Shown: piece by piece, positions 1 to 10,286 of the stretch
How positions within the stretch are numbered: the stretch's first letter is position 1
How the letters are laid out: the number at the start of each line of letters is the position of its first letter
Assembly: GCA_947498155.1 (NCBI GenBank)
Contig: CANMJD010000001.1
Span: 868,001-932,000 of the forward strand
DNA length: 64,000 nucleotides
Direction of reading: 5' to 3'
DNA from: an uncultured Pseudoruegeria sp.
GTDB lineage: Bacteria > Pseudomonadota > Alphaproteobacteria > Rhodobacterales > Rhodobacteraceae
Notes under the pieces: generated by a model
Database searches by the model: none
What the model was told of the DNA's origin: nothing
Seen by the model: the letters and a program-made list of their open reading frames with translations, nothing else
Program-made: the position numbers and the translations under genes

Positions 1-1576
1 TTTCATCAACGCGGGCGGTTTCATCCAGCGGCACCACACGCGACAGGGTTTGACCGGCTTTCACCGATTTTTCCACCCGCCAATGATGGCTGCCCAAGGC
101 CGCCACTTGCGGGGAATGGGTCACCACCAACACCTGCCCCTGTGCGGCCAGCGCATGCAGCCGACGCCCAACTGCATCCGCTGTGGCCCCGCCGACACCG
201 CGGTCGATTTCGTCAAAGATCATCGTGCGTTGGGCCGCGTCTTGGGTCAGGCAGACCTTGAGCGCCAAAAGAAAGCGCGACAATTCCCCCCCCGACGCAA
301 TCTTGTTGATCGGGCCAGAAGGTGCTCCCGGGTTGGTGGCCACAGTAAAAGCCACACGATCCACCCCATCCGGTCCGGCCTCGGAGGGTGCAACTTCGGT
401 CACAAAGACCGCACGCTCCATTTTCAGCGGCGCAAGTTCGGCGCCCATGGCCTTGTCTAGCCGTTTGGCCGCGTTTTGCCGTTTTTGCGTCAAAGCCGCT
501 GCTTTCGCGGCATAATCGGCCTCTGCCGCCTGCAGATCGTGCTGCAGTTGCTCCAGCATCTCTCCGCCCTGTTCGATTCGTGAAAGCCGCGCACGCAGCC
601 CTTCGGCAAAACTGCCAAGCTCATCCGCCAGAACATTGTGTTTACGTGCCAATCCACGAATGGCGAACAGACGTTCCTCAACTCTTTCCAGCTCGAACGG
701 GTCAAAATCAATCGTGCCCAGAAAACTCTCAACCGCTTGTTGCGCTTCTCCGAGTTCGGTCAAGGCACGGCTTAGCGCCTCTATTGCCGGATCAAGCCCG
801 CCCTCGGTTTGTGCCGCAGCGCCCTCCAGCCAGCGGGAAGCATTGGACATCATGCCCTCTGCCCCATCATAGCCAAGAGCCTGATTGGCTTGCTCAATCT
901 CCACCCTGATCTTTTCGCCTGCCTGCATCTGGCGACGACGGCCATCGAGAATGGCCTCTTCTCCGGCTTCAGGAGACAGCGCATCCATTTCTTCAACCGC
1001 GTGACGCAGATACTCTTCTTCGGCTTTTGCCTCAGCGATCTCTGCTTCTGCCGCGGCCAATGATTTCCGGATGTTCTGCAAGTCCCGCCATGCGGTGCGC
1101 AGCAGTAGCTGCGGCTTTGAATGTCCGCCAAAACTGTCCAGCAGAATGCGATGGCTGCGTTGGTTCAGCAGACCCTTGTCATCATTCTGACCATGCAGTT
1201 CCAACAGGGTTTCAGACAATTGCCGTAAGACGTCACCTGAACACCGTCGGTCATTCACCCAAGCGGTTTTGCGCCCGTCCTTGGTATTGATCCGCCGCAG
1301 GATAAGCTCGTCGGAATGGCCAAAACCGGCCTCCTCCAGAACTTTTTGGGCCGGATGATCCGGGCTTAGATCAAAGACCGCTGTCACCTCCCCCTGCTCG
1401 GCACCGGCCCGCACAAGCTCTGCCCGTCCACGCCAGCCCAACACAAAACCAAGAGAGTCAAGCAAAATGGATTTGCCCGCACCGGTTTCACCGGTCAGCA
1501 CATTCAGACCGGGTTGGAAGCTGAGCGCCAACCGGTCGATGATCAACATGTCCCGAATATCCAATGCCCGAAGCAT
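1..1576 (-). CDS. recN: DNA repair protein RecN, 3' end outside window
   Basis: SMC-like ATPase that helps repair double-strand breaks and holds DNA ends together in the cytoplasm. The frame is open from an ATG at 1576 to the window edge (525 residues seen; the family is about 550). The N-terminus has a Walker A (GETGAGKS, about residues 27-34), a long central coiled-coil region rich in Glu, Gln and Ala, then the ABC signature ASGGELSRF and Walker B MIFDEIDRGVGG. The C-terminal part reaches the conserved VVTHSPQVAA. It follows bamD by 22 bases, as is common in alphaproteobacteria, and probably shares its transcript. Confidence 0.96.
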   Translation of the reverse strand, partial: MLRALDIRDMLIIDRLALSFQPGLNVLTGETGAGKSILLDSLGFVLGWRGRAELVRAGAEQGEVTAVFDLSPDHPAQKVLEEAGFGHSDELILRRINTKDGRKTAWVNDRRCSGDVLRQLSETLLELHGQNDDKGLLNQRSHRILLDSFGGHSKPQLLLRTAWRDLQNIRKSLAAAEAEIAEAKAEEEYLRHAVEEMDALSPEAGEEAILDGRRRQMQAGEKIRVEIEQANQALGYDGAEGMMSNASRWLEGAAAQTEGGLDPAIEALSRALTELGEAQQAVESFLGTIDFDPFELERVEERLFAIRGLARKHNVLADELGSFAEGLRARLSRIEQGGEMLEQLQHDLQAAEADYAAKAAALTQKRQNAAKRLDKAMGAELAPLKMERAVFVTEVAPSEAGPDGVDRVAFTVATNPGAPSGPINKIASGGELSRFLLALKVCLTQDAAQRTMIFDEIDRGVGGATADAVGRRLHALAAQGQVLVVTHSPQVAALGSHHWRVEKSVKAGQTLSRVVPLDETARVDE

Positions 1577-1598
1577 CAGCCCATACCCCCAGCGATGA

Positions 1599-2438
1599 TC
1601 AGAGCCATTCGCCCTTGATCGTCTGACGGTAAATACTGCCCAGCCAACCAGAACTAAACAGACCCGGCTCCACGCCCTGGGCGGTCAGCAATTCATAGCT
1701 GTCCTGATACCATTCCGAGGATTGGAAGTTATGCCCAAGGATCGCCCCGGCGGTTTGCGCCTCGCCGATCAGCCCCAATGAGAGGTAGGATTCAACCAGC
1801 CGGTGCAGCGCCTCTGGCGTGTGGGTCGTGGTCTGGAATTGCTCTACTACAACACGGAAACGGGCAATCGCAGCAGAATAATGCGCGCGCTTCAGATAAT
1901 AACGCCCGACTTCCATTTCCTTGGCGGCCAAATGGTCAAAGGCCAGATCAAATTTCAGAATCGCAGAGCGTGCGTATTCGCTGTCCGGATAGCGTTCGAT
2001 CACCGCGCGCAGGGCCTGCAGCGCCTGAAAGGTCAGCCCCTGATCACGGCCGATGGCGTCGATCTGGTCATAGTAGCTTAGAGCGAGAAGATATTGCGCA
2101 TAGGCGGCATCCTCATCGGCAGGATAGAAATCTATATAGCGCTGCGCGGAGGCACGGCTGTTCTCATAGTCGCGGTCCTGATGATAGGCAAAAGCCTGCA
2201 TGATCAAACCGCGTTTGGCCCAATCAGAATAGGGATACAGGCGTTCAACCTCTCCGAATAGGACTGCGGCCTCCTCGGGGTTTTTGGCGGCCAGATCAAA
2301 TTCAGCCTGTTTGTAAATCTGTTCGGCAGAAAGACCTTCAACATCGATCTCTTCACGCTCATCACCGCTACACGCGGCCAATAGGCCGAGCGACAAGAGA
2401 ACTGCTGCTGTTTTTGCCCGAGACCTGACGCGAGTCAT
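1599..2438 (-). CDS. bamD: Outer membrane protein assembly factor BamD
   Basis: Lipoprotein of the BAM complex that folds beta-barrel proteins into the outer membrane. The 279-residue product starts with a lipoprotein signal: basic N-terminus, hydrophobic stretch and lipobox LLAAC, so Cys23 would be lipidated. The rest is alpha-helical with TPR-like repeats (for example EQIYKQAEFDLAAKNPEEA and the RYPDSEYA segment) as in other BamD proteins. It lies between lpxC and recN, so two outer-membrane genes are coupled to the division cluster. The gap of about 110 bases from lpxC may hold its own promoter. Confidence 0.95.
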   Translation of the reverse strand: MTRVRSRAKTAAVLLSLGLLAACSGDEREEIDVEGLSAEQIYKQAEFDLAAKNPEEAAVLFGEVERLYPYSDWAKRGLIMQAFAYHQDRDYENSRASAQRYIDFYPADEDAAYAQYLLALSYYDQIDAIGRDQGLTFQALQALRAVIERYPDSEYARSAILKFDLAFDHLAAKEMEVGRYYLKRAHYSAAIARFRVVVEQFQTTTHTPEALHRLVESYLSLGLIGEAQTAGAILGHNFQSSEWYQDSYELLTAQGVEPGLFSSGWLGSIYRQTIKGEWL

Positions 2439-2551
2439 TAAGCCCCTACCTCATACGCTATGTGCCGGAGACAATTGCGATCTCCAATTCTTAAAAGTTC
2501 CTAACACAGAAATTTGTCAGGCAAAATGACTTTGAGGTGCTTTTTGCCGAC

Positions 2552-3490
2552 TTAACTGTGCGGCGGCACATCAGAGGCATGAACCCCGACACCCGGAAGG
2601 CGCGCAGCCATGGATTCGTCGCAGGTTACAATGCGATAAGCCGATGGATCCGCGAATAAAACCCGCAGCAATTTGTTGGTCAGCATATGCCCGGCACGAT
2701 GGCCAACATAGCGGCCCAAAATCGGTGCCCCGGCCAGCGCCAGATCACCCAAAGCATCCAGCATCTTGTGGCGCACGGCTTCGTCTTCGTGGCGCAAACC
2801 ACCCGGCGTCAACACCGCCGCGCCATCCACGACTACAGCATTTTCGATTGAGCCGCCAAGGGCCAGCCCGTTGGCATGCATCATATCAATGTCGGATTGA
2901 CGACAAAAAGTACGGCTGTCGCAAAGCTCGCGGACAAAGGCCCCATTGGCCATGTTCAAAGCTTTGTCCTGACGACCAATGGCCTGATCATCAAATTCAA
3001 TGTGGAAATCGATGTTAAAGGTTTCGGACGGCTCCAGACGGGCAAAGGCGATGCCTTCGCGGTATTCGACGGGGCGCAGAATTTCGATGGCGCGCACGGG
3101 CGCATCCAGCTTGCGAATGCCCGCTTTCAAAAGACCTTTGACAAATTGCGCAGAGCTTCCGTCCAGCACCGGCACTTCGAGGCCGTCGATTTCGATCAGC
3201 GCATTCTGGATGCCACAACCAGCAAGGGCGGCCATGATATGTTCGATGGTTTGCACAGAAGCCCCGCAAGGGCTATCGATGCGCGTACAGAGGCGGGCCT
3301 CTCCGACAGAGTCCCAACGGGCCGCAATCAGGGGTTCATTGGCAAGATCCGTGCGGCGAAACCAGATGCCATATTCGGCAGAAGCCGGATGGACAACCAT
3401 GCGCGCGGGCTTACCGGCGTGAAGACCGACGCCTTTGAATGTCACTGCTGATTTTACCGTTGTCTGCAAGGGGTCACCTGTATGTGGCAT
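2552..3490 (-). CDS. lpxC: UDP-3-O-acyl-N-acetylglucosamine deacetylase LpxC
   Basis: Zinc enzyme for the committed step of lipid A synthesis, in the cytoplasm. Visible family marks are the start FKGVGLHAGKPARM, the zinc-ligand region TIEHIMAALAG, GLEVPVLDGSS, and RHKMLDALGDLALAG carrying the second His and Asp ligands. I take the ATG at 3490 (312 residues, normal family length); a GTG at 3550 would add 20 residues not typical of the family. Neither start has a strong ribosome site. It follows the ftsZ terminator, so it probably has its own promoter in 3491-3640. Confidence 0.95.
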   Translation of the reverse strand: MPHTGDPLQTTVKSAVTFKGVGLHAGKPARMVVHPASAEYGIWFRRTDLANEPLIAARWDSVGEARLCTRIDSPCGASVQTIEHIMAALAGCGIQNALIEIDGLEVPVLDGSSAQFVKGLLKAGIRKLDAPVRAIEILRPVEYREGIAFARLEPSETFNIDFHIEFDDQAIGRQDKALNMANGAFVRELCDSRTFCRQSDIDMMHANGLALGGSIENAVVVDGAAVLTPGGLRHEDEAVRHKMLDALGDLALAGAPILGRYVGHRAGHMLTNKLLRVLFADPSAYRIVTCDESMAARLPGVGVHASDVPPHS

Positions 3491-3640
3491 CGGATAAATG
3501 GGGTTAACCGCTCCGATGACATTGAGGTAGAGATCAACGCGCAAAGTCACAACTCAATCATTGCAACACTCTGAAACATGGCGATTCAGGATGCGCGGAT
3601 TGTTGCGCAGCGCCGGAAATTCACCTGCTAAGCCGTTGTT

Positions 3641-3673
3641 AAAAAATAAAAAGGGCCAGCGAAATGCTGGCCC
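3641..3673 (-). terminator. Intrinsic terminator after ftsZ
   Basis: Read on the minus strand, GGGCCAGC-ATTTC-GCTGGCCC is a perfect 8-bp stem followed by a T-rich run (plus-strand 3641-3652 is almost all A). It lies 25 bases past the ftsZ stop and separates the division genes from lpxC. Confidence 0.9.
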
Positions 3674-3697
3674 CTCTTACAAAATTGTTACCTAAGG

Positions 3698-5338
3698 TCA
3701 GTTCGCTTGACGGCGCAGGAAGGCTGGAATTTCGATACGTTCCTGATCTGGATCGGCTTCGTTTTCTTCTTCGTAGGATTGGACCGGCGGTTGACGGCGT
3801 GTCGCTTGCTGTGGTCCGGCCTCTGCGCCTTCGTTGTGCCCTGTCATGCGATTGATCAGGCTGTTGATGCCAAAACGCGGCTTTTCTTGACCCGCCGGTT
3901 CAGCTGCACGCGGCTGCGCTTGAGGGGCGCGCTGCGCCGGATCAATGCGCACCGGTTGCTGTTCCGGAGTCTTTGAAACAGCGGCCCGAAGTCGCGCCAG
4001 TGCTTCTGGCGACGGGGTGCCAGGGGCCGGGGCACGCGGTGCAACAAAATCCTGAACGTGCTGCTCGTCATCATAGTATTCTGCGCGGGGGGCAGCGGGC
4101 GCCGGCTGCTGCACACGCGGCTGGTAGGCCGGTGGCGGCAGATCATCAGTGGCATCTTCTTCAAACAGGTCTTCGACCTGCTCTTCGGCTGCAAATTGCT
4201 GGCTTGGCAGGTCACCAAACAGCGTTGGCTCTTCAACAGCGGGCTGTGCGGGTTGAACCGATGCGTGGACTGGCGCGGCAGCGACGGGGGCCTCTTCCTG
4301 AACAACCTCTTCAGCTTTTGCCAAAGGTTCGGCCATCCGACGGCGCGGCAACGGCATGTCATCCACGCGGTCACTGGCATCGATGCCTGTCGCCACGACG
4401 GAAACGCGCATACCGCCTTCCATGGCCGGATCAAGGGTCGAGCCGACGATGATGTTGGCGTCTGGGTCAACCTCTTCGCGGATGCGATTGGCGGCTTCGT
4501 CCAGTTCGAACAGGGTCAGATCATGAGCACCCGTGATGTTGATCAACACGCCGCGCGCACCGCGCAGGCTGATTTCATCCAGCAGCGGGTTAGCGATGGC
4601 TTTTTCAGCCGCCTGCACTGCGCGGTCTTCGCCGGTGGCCTCGCCTGTGCCCATCATCGCCTTGCCCATTTCGTCCATGACAGCGCGGACATCAGCAAAG
4701 TCGAGGTTAATCAACCCCGGGCGGACCATCAGGTCGGTTACGCCTTTAACACCTTGATACAGCACATCGTCGGCCATGCTAAAGGCTTCGGTAAAGGTGG
4801 TCTTTTCATTGGCCAGGCGGAACAGGTTCTGGTTGGGAATGATGATCAACGTGTCGACCACCTTCTGCAGCGCCTCTACGCCCTCTTCGGCCTGACGCAT
4901 ACGTTTTGCGCCTTCGAACTGGAAGGGTTTAGTCACAACACCAACGGTCAGAACACCCAGCTCACGGGCGGCTTGTGCGATAATCGGTGCAGCACCGGTA
5001 CCGGTGCCCCCGCCCATGCCTGCCGTGATAAAGCACATATGCGCGCCAGCAAGGTGATCCACGATCTCTTCGATTGTTTCTTCGGCGGCGGCAGCCCCAA
5101 CAGACGGGCGCGCCCCTGCGCCCAGCCCTTCGGTGGCTTTCACACCCATCTGGATGCGGGCAGAAGACTGGTTCTGCTGCAATGCCTGCGCGTCTGTGTT
5201 CGCGACAACGAACTCCACACCGTCAAGCTGCTTTTCGATCATGTTGTTGACGGCATTGCCGCCTGCCCCACCAACGCCGAATACGGTAATTCGGGGCTTC
5301 AACTCTTCATGCTCTGGCATGGTGAGATTCAATGTCAT
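3698..5338 (-). CDS. ftsZ: Cell division protein FtsZ
   Basis: Tubulin-like GTPase that forms the Z-ring at midcell. The 546-residue product has the GTP-binding core ([14 protein letters not shown] at about 20-33) and the tubulin signature GGGTGTG at 109-115. After about residue 320 comes a long linker rich in Pro, Gln, Ala and Glu, typical of alphaproteobacteria, then the C-terminal peptide [10 protein letters not shown] that binds FtsA and other partners. It is the last gene before a strong terminator. The 176 bases between ftsA and ftsZ are non-coding and may carry an extra ftsZ promoter, for example CTGACC with 16 bases to TATATT on the minus strand. Confidence 0.98.
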   Translation of the reverse strand: MTLNLTMPEHEELKPRITVFGVGGAGGNAVNNMIEKQLDGVEFVVANTDAQALQQNQSSARIQMGVKATEGLGAGARPSVGAAAAEETIEEIVDHLAGAHMCFITAGMGGGTGTGAAPIIAQAARELGVLTVGVVTKPFQFEGAKRMRQAEEGVEALQKVVDTLIIIPNQNLFRLANEKTTFTEAFSMADDVLYQGVKGVTDLMVRPGLINLDFADVRAVMDEMGKAMMGTGEATGEDRAVQAAEKAIANPLLDEISLRGARGVLINITGAHDLTLFELDEAANRIREEVDPDANIIVGSTLDPAMEGGMRVSVVATGIDASDRVDDMPLPRRRMAEPLAKAEEVVQEEAPVAAAPVHASVQPAQPAVEEPTLFGDLPSQQFAAEEQVEDLFEEDATDDLPPPAYQPRVQQPAPAAPRAEYYDDEQHVQDFVAPRAPAPGTPSPEALARLRAAVSKTPEQQPVRIDPAQRAPQAQPRAAEPAGQEKPRFGINSLINRMTGHNEGAEAGPQQATRRQPPVQSYEEENEADPDQERIEIPAFLRRQAN

Positions 5339-5514
5339 GCTATGTCCGCCTGTCTGTAAATTGGGACCGGTTGATCCGGCGTTTATGCCTATTCTTCCAC
5401 AATTCTATCCCCAGAATGCAGAAACGTCACCAAAAAAACGCAGTTTTGGCGCTAAATATAGCAGTAAATGTAGGATGGTCAGCGGGATTTCGCCAAAAAC
5501 ACGAGATATTGCGG

Positions 5515-6849
5515 TTACCAGTTATCCCTAAACCATTTCACCGCCCGTTTCAAAGATCGCGCCGGATATCGGTCGTTTGGAATTTCAAAGTCCCACCATT
5601 CATCCTGCGGATGCGCCGCAAAAAGGCACAGCCCCACTGCGGAGGAAAATGCAGACCCCGTCGCCGCCTGCGGCAAGCCCTGAACCCGCAGCGGTCGCCC
5701 AAGGCGTACCTGCTGGCCCAAAATCTTTGACGCCAGACCATCAAGGCCCGGAATCTGGCTGCTACCGCCGGTCAAAACGATCTGCTGGCTTGGCAGATGC
5801 TCAAACCCTGCGGCGTCCAACCGCGCCCGGACATCTTCGAGGATTTCCTCGACGCGCGGACGCATGATCCCGATGAGTTCAGAGCGGCTAACGGTGCGGC
5901 GATCACGTTCCCAGTCACCGCAATCGCTGCCGATATCAATAATGTCACGATCATCCATACCGGTTGCCACGACCCCGCCGTGCACCGATTTGATCCGCTC
6001 CGCCTGTGCCAGAGGCACCTGCAAACCTTTGGAAATATCCGAGGTAATCGCATCCCCGCCCAGTCGCACGCTATCGGCGTAAATCATGTGTTTCTTGATA
6101 AAGATCGATACGCCGGTGCTGCCGCCACCAAGATCAACGCAGGCCGCGCCAAGCTCCTGCTCATCCTCGACCAGGGAAGAAATACCCGACACATAGGCAG
6201 AAGAGGCCAGTCCGGCCAGCTCAAGATCACAGCGTTTGATGCAGTGCAAAACCGTTTGCAACGACGCCGCATCCACCGTCAGCAGATGCATATCCGTGGC
6301 CAGTCGGTTTCCGACCTGACCGCGTGGATCGCTTAGCCCGGTTCTGTGATCGAGCGCAAAATTCACCGGCTGAGCGTGCAAAACTTCGCGGCCCTCGCCA
6401 ATATCGGGGATATCACAGGCAGAGAGTACCCGTGCCACATCCTGCTCGGTAACCACATCATCCTGCAGATCAATCGCCCCATCCAGACCATAGGATCGGG
6501 GTCGCGCGCCAGACAGGCAAGCAATCACATGGTCAACACGCACATTGGCCATTTTCTGCGCACCCTGAACCGCGGTGCGGATGGCGCGTTCTGTTTCTTG
6601 CAGGGTCTCGATCTCACCAAAGCGCACGCCGCGCGACCGCGTGGTCCCGACACCAATGACCTTAAAGCTGGATTGCCCCGCCATAGAGCCGACACCCTCG
6701 GCCTCGCCAAATTGATCCGGCCCGTCAAATCGCAGCACCAAACAGGCAATCTTAGAGGTGCCAATATCCAGAATAGCGATCACACCGCGCTGCATGGCAG
6801 CTTGCCGCATGTTTCTCATACCGCGCTGTTGTGCATAAAGATCCATCAT
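5515..6849 (-). CDS. ftsA: Cell division protein FtsA
   Basis: Actin-like ATPase that tethers FtsZ to the membrane. The 444-residue product has the phosphate-1 loop ILDIGTSKIACLVL near residue 26, the phosphate-2 region VDLGGGSTGVSIF, and ends with an amphipathic helix (SLKRAVKWFRDNW) that fits the family's membrane-targeting sequence. The start overlaps the ftsQ stop by 4 bases (ATGA). The ribosome site is strong (GAGGAGAG just before the tandem ATGs at 6849 and 6846). Confidence 0.97.
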   Translation of the reverse strand: MMDLYAQQRGMRNMRQAAMQRGVIAILDIGTSKIACLVLRFDGPDQFGEAEGVGSMAGQSSFKVIGVGTTRSRGVRFGEIETLQETERAIRTAVQGAQKMANVRVDHVIACLSGARPRSYGLDGAIDLQDDVVTEQDVARVLSACDIPDIGEGREVLHAQPVNFALDHRTGLSDPRGQVGNRLATDMHLLTVDAASLQTVLHCIKRCDLELAGLASSAYVSGISSLVEDEQELGAACVDLGGGSTGVSIFIKKHMIYADSVRLGGDAITSDISKGLQVPLAQAERIKSVHGGVVATGMDDRDIIDIGSDCGDWERDRRTVSRSELIGIMRPRVEEILEDVRARLDAAGFEHLPSQQIVLTGGSSQIPGLDGLASKILGQQVRLGRPLRVQGLPQAATGSAFSSAVGLCLFAAHPQDEWWDFEIPNDRYPARSLKRAVKWFRDNW

Positions 6850-7775
6850 GGCTCTCCTCTTTGCTGTTGGGTCAATTTTGCCTCGTTCAATTGGTCCATC
6901 GCCGTTGCTGACATGCGCAGGGTTGGGCGGTTTTTATTCCGCATATCAATGGCAACAAGGTCACGGGCCAATAGGTCTTGAATTTTGTTCAGCGCCATCA
7001 CCCGTTCCAGCGCTTCTACCGGGTTTTCTTCGGGCAACAGAATGCGCTGCTCTCGGTCCAGCACCACATCCCAGCGCCGCTCTCCCATGCGCACCAAGCC
7101 GCGCAACCGGTCTTTGATCGGGGCGGCAGCGTCCAGAATGGCGATGGCCTCGGGCACAGATTTATGGGCGCCATCCCCAGCCAGAAGCGGCAAGTCAGGC
7201 CGCTGGGCGCGGGCAACAAGAGGCGCAACGCGATGCCCTGTGCGGTCCAAAATTTCAATGGCATCCCGACCGCGCCACACCACAACTGGCACCCGCTCGC
7301 TGACTTCGACCTGCAAAATACCGCCCGGGCGCACGCGCAGCTTGGCATCGGCCACGGCATCCAACCCTTGAATGGTCTGGCGCATGGCTTCCAAATCAAG
7401 ATCAAACGACGTCACCGGAAAATCGATTGGCATAACTTCGCGGATGTCTTCGCTGACTTCTCGTGAGGCCCCGTCAATGGCCATGAGATTGACCATAAAC
7501 TCAGGGCGCGTTTCGATCGAATTGCGAATATCCGCCACCCAAAGCGTCACGGCATAGCGGCGATCCTGCCCGGCGAAATAAACCGTAAAACTGAGCCCGA
7601 CCATCAGGATCGGCAACCAAACCATGGTGAATTTCCGAAACGAGGGGGTCAGCCAAAGCCGCTGCAAGCGATAGGCCGCGCGACTAGGGGCCGGATCGCT
7701 CTTCACCTGCGGTTCCGGCGGTACATAATCGTATTCAAAACCCGGTGCCGGATGCTGCTGATCTACCGGTTGCAT
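6846..7775 (-). CDS. ftsQ: Cell division protein FtsQ
   Basis: Bitopic inner-membrane protein that links FtsA/FtsZ to the septal synthases. The 309-residue product has a cytoplasmic N-terminus rich in Pro and Gln, one membrane segment at about residues 50-68 (VWLPILMVGLSFTVYF), then a periplasmic POTRA-like region and beta domain. I chose the ATG at 7775 because GGAGGA sits 7 bases before it; a TTG at 7796 would extend it by 7 residues. The start lies inside the end of ddl (13-base overlap), so translation is probably coupled. Confidence 0.95.
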   Translation of the reverse strand: MQPVDQQHPAPGFEYDYVPPEPQVKSDPAPSRAAYRLQRLWLTPSFRKFTMVWLPILMVGLSFTVYFAGQDRRYAVTLWVADIRNSIETRPEFMVNLMAIDGASREVSEDIREVMPIDFPVTSFDLDLEAMRQTIQGLDAVADAKLRVRPGGILQVEVSERVPVVVWRGRDAIEILDRTGHRVAPLVARAQRPDLPLLAGDGAHKSVPEAIAILDAAAPIKDRLRGLVRMGERRWDVVLDREQRILLPEENPVEALERVMALNKIQDLLARDLVAIDMRNKNRPTLRMSATAMDQLNEAKLTQQQRGEP

Positions 7776-8683
7776 GACGCATCCTCCACCATCCAACGGC
7801 AGATATCACCGTAGCTCATGCCCAGCTGGGCGGCCTGTTCGGGCACCAGAGAGGTTGGCGTCATCCCCGGCTGCGTATTGGTTTCCAGCAGGATCAAGCC
7901 CTCAAGCCCGCGCCGGTCATCCCAGCGAAAATCAGTCCGGCTAACCCCGCGACACCCCAAAGCGGTATGGGCGCGCAAAGCATAATCCATACAGGCGTCA
8001 AAAATGTCCTGCGGCACCTCGGCGGGTAGAATATGGTGAGAGCCACCAGTTTTATACTTGGCGTCATAGTCATACCAACCATCGACCACGATATCGGTAA
8101 CAGTCAGCGCCCGGTCCCCGACCACTGTTGTGGTCAACTCGCGGCCCGGCGCGAAGGTTTCAACCATCACAATCTCGGGCATGTCATCGGCCAGCTGCGG
8201 CGGGCTGTTGGCATCCTGATCGACGATGTAAATGCCGACAGAGCTGCCTTCGTTATTGGGTTTCACCACATAGGGCGGCAAAAGCACATGGGTGGCGGAA
8301 ACATCGGCTTTATTGGCCAGAATGCTTTCGACCACGGGCAAGCCAGCGGCTTTGAAAATCTCTTTGCTGCGGGTTTTATCCATTGCCTGCGCGGAGGCCA
8401 GAACACCAGAATGGGTATAGGGAATTTGCAGCCACTCAAGCAAACCCTGCACACAGCCGTCCTCTCCCCAACGGCCATGCAAACCGTTGAAGACTACGTC
8501 CGGTTTCAGCGTGACAAGCTGATGGGCAAGGTCGCGCCCAGCGTCAATTTCGACGACATTGAATCCTTCGTCCCGCAGGGCAGCAGCGCATTCGCGCCCG
8601 GATGACAAAGACACCTCCCGCTCTGCGGAAGGTCCACCCATTAAAACCGCCACTGTCGGGGATGTCCTGCTCGACATACCCAC
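7763..8683 (-). CDS. ddl: D-alanine--D-alanine ligase
   Basis: ATP-grasp enzyme joining two D-Ala to make the end of the peptidoglycan stem peptide. The 306-residue product has the N-terminal GGPSAEREVSLSSG, the central ATP-binding part with VVKPNNEGSSVGIY, and the C-terminal LLETNTQPGMTPTSLVPEQA loop. The likely start is GTG at 8683, with GAGG six bases upstream; an ATG two codons in is possible. It sits between murB and ftsQ, as in many alphaproteobacteria. Confidence 0.97.
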   Translation of the reverse strand: MGMSSRTSPTVAVLMGGPSAEREVSLSSGRECAAALRDEGFNVVEIDAGRDLAHQLVTLKPDVVFNGLHGRWGEDGCVQGLLEWLQIPYTHSGVLASAQAMDKTRSKEIFKAAGLPVVESILANKADVSATHVLLPPYVVKPNNEGSSVGIYIVDQDANSPPQLADDMPEIVMVETFAPGRELTTTVVGDRALTVTDIVVDGWYDYDAKYKTGGSHHILPAEVPQDIFDACMDYALRAHTALGCRGVSRTDFRWDDRRGLEGLILLETNTQPGMTPTSLVPEQAAQLGMSYGDICRWMVEDASCNR

Positions 8684-8725
8684 TCTGTGCCTCGTACCGC
8701 AGGCCTTTTTGGCCCATTTTTGTAG

Positions 8726-9655
8726 TTATTTTTCAGCCGCCGGTTCACCGACACGCTTGATTTCCCATTCTAGCGTCAAACCACTCTTTTGGAAAACCTT
8801 TTTTCGAACCAATTCGCCTAAGTTTTCCAAATCTGCGGCGGTTGCGCCACCAGTATTGACCAGAAAATTGGAATGCATCGGCGACATTTGCGCCGCGCCG
8901 ACCATGGCGCCGCGCATACCGGCGTCATCTATAACCTTCCAGGCCTTCAGGTCATGTACGTCATCTGCCGCCCCCGTAGAGCTAAAACCGGCTGGATTGC
9001 GAAAGGTCGATCCGGCAGTGCGATCCTTGGTGGGCTGGGTTGCGTCACGTTTGGCCAGTTGGGTTTCCATGCGTTCAGCAAGGATATCCGGCGCTTCGGG
9101 CACGCCCTCAAAGGTAGCCTCGACCAAGACCCAGCCGTCGGGCAATGTGCTCTGGCGATAGGCAAACTTAAGATCTTCAGCGGTTAGCGTCACCGCCTCC
9201 CCCGCCCGCGTCAATGCGCGGGCCGATACAAAGTGATCCGCGACATAGGAACCATAACAGCCCGCATTCATCCGCACCGCCCCACCTATGGCGCCGGGAA
9301 TGGTGCGCAGAAACGTAAGATCCACGCCAGCTTCGGCGGCTTTGCGCGCCACATGGGCATCCAGCGCCGCCACTCCAGCGGTCACACGGGTGCCGTCAAC
9401 CGAAATCTGGTTAAAGCCGCGCCCCATACGGATCACCGCCGCCCGCAAGCCCCCGTCCCGCACGATCAGGTTGCTGCCCACCCCCATGGGGAACACCGGG
9501 ATCGCAGGATCAAGCGCTTTCAGAAAGGCGGCCAAGTCGGCCTCATCGGCGGGTTGAAAAAACAGATCCGCCGGTCCACCGACCCGCAACCATGTCAGCG
9601 TATCAAGCGGGCGATCCCGCGTGAGCGCACCACGGACTTCTGGTAGATCGTTCAT
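8726..9655 (-). CDS. murB: UDP-N-acetylenolpyruvoylglucosamine reductase MurB
   Basis: FAD enzyme reducing UDP-GlcNAc-enolpyruvate to UDP-MurNAc. The 309-residue product (start MNDLPEVRG) has the FAD-binding segments [12 protein letters not shown] and [19 protein letters not shown], the catalytic Ser in AGSTFRNP, and [17 protein letters not shown] near the C-terminus. Its ATG overlaps the stop of the upstream small membrane gene by 4 bases (ATGA), which fixes the start at 9655 rather than an in-frame upstream one. Confidence 0.97.
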   Translation of the reverse strand: MNDLPEVRGALTRDRPLDTLTWLRVGGPADLFFQPADEADLAAFLKALDPAIPVFPMGVGSNLIVRDGGLRAAVIRMGRGFNQISVDGTRVTAGVAALDAHVARKAAEAGVDLTFLRTIPGAIGGAVRMNAGCYGSYVADHFVSARALTRAGEAVTLTAEDLKFAYRQSTLPDGWVLVEATFEGVPEAPDILAERMETQLAKRDATQPTKDRTAGSTFRNPAGFSSTGAADDVHDLKAWKVIDDAGMRGAMVGAAQMSPMHSNFLVNTGGATAADLENLGELVRKKVFQKSGLTLEWEIKRVGEPAAEK

Positions 9656-10002
9656 GAAATGCCGCGGCGGAACAGCGGGCGCAGACGCACCACCCAGAGC
9701 CACGTCAGATAGCGACCCACAGGACCCGCCGAGAGGATAAAAAGCGCAAGCGAGCTGGCATAAGAGGCAAAGCCGACATAGCCAAGATATTCGACGTTGC
9801 GTTTTTCAAGCTCTTTGGCGTGCTGACCACCATGGGTCACCGCATCCACCACGCTGGAAATCAGCGCGGTTTTCCAATGCCAGAATGCCTGTGCGCCCCG
9901 CAAAGCCTGCGCGCTACAGCGATGGCAGAGGCCTGCCAAAAACTGCATCAGACGCTGAACGCCGAAGGTCACATAGAACAAACTGAAAAGGACATGCTTC
10001 AT
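9652..10002 (-). CDS. Small membrane protein of unknown function in the mur cluster
   Basis: I do not recognise a named family. The 116-residue product begins [18 protein letters not shown], has a hydrophobic N-terminus, a His/Cys-containing middle (LCHRC), and a second hydrophobic segment ([18 protein letters not shown]) before a basic C-terminus. The ATG at 10002 has GAGAG upstream. It overlaps murB by 4 bases and follows the two DUF2484 genes, so it is probably co-translated with them. The place suggests a link to envelope assembly, but that is inference only. Confidence 0.75.
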   Translation of the reverse strand: MKHVLFSLFYVTFGVQRLMQFLAGLCHRCSAQALRGAQAFWHWKTALISSVVDAVTHGGQHAKELEKRNVEYLGYVGFASYASSLALFILSAGPVGRYLTWLWVVRLRPLFRRGIS

Positions 10003-10028
10003 CGTTGCAGTCTCTCTCGACAAAAAGG

Positions 10029-10286
10029 TTATTCAGGGGCGGAGCGAAATTGCGACTTTATCCACCGCCCTAAATATAAGAGCGGCCAGCGCAGGGTGGA
10101 AGCCCCTGCGGCAAAAACGAGCAACCCGATCCACGGGCCGGTCTCATAGGTCACATATCCGAGTAAAGGAACCCCTAATGCGATCAAAACATAGGCCGCT
10201 GGCCAGTGATTATGTTTGCTCGGGAACATCGCAATTACATTGGCTGCAAGCACCCACAAACAGGCAAGTGTCAGAGATAACGTCAT
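10029..10286 (-). CDS. DUF2484 family membrane protein, second copy
   Basis: An 85-residue protein (start MTLSLTLACLWVLAANVIAM) that looks like DUF2484, a small Rhodobacteraceae family of unknown function found between murC and murB. It has about three hydrophobic stretches and a basic tail (GRWIKSQFRSAPE). It is a clear paralogue of the gene just upstream: both share LWVLAAxxIAxxP and a final RRP/RWPL(I/L)Y segment. Its ATG overlaps that gene's TGA (ATGA). Such proteins can be mislabelled as murC fragments; nothing here resembles a Mur ligase. Confidence 0.85.
   Translation of the reverse strand: MTLSLTLACLWVLAANVIAMFPSKHNHWPAAYVLIALGVPLLGYVTYETGPWIGLLVFAAGASTLRWPLLYLGRWIKSQFRSAPE

Noticed and set aside
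4058-5359. Plus-strand reading frame opposite ftsZ
   Set aside because: Shadow of ftsZ; composition skewed and no motifs.
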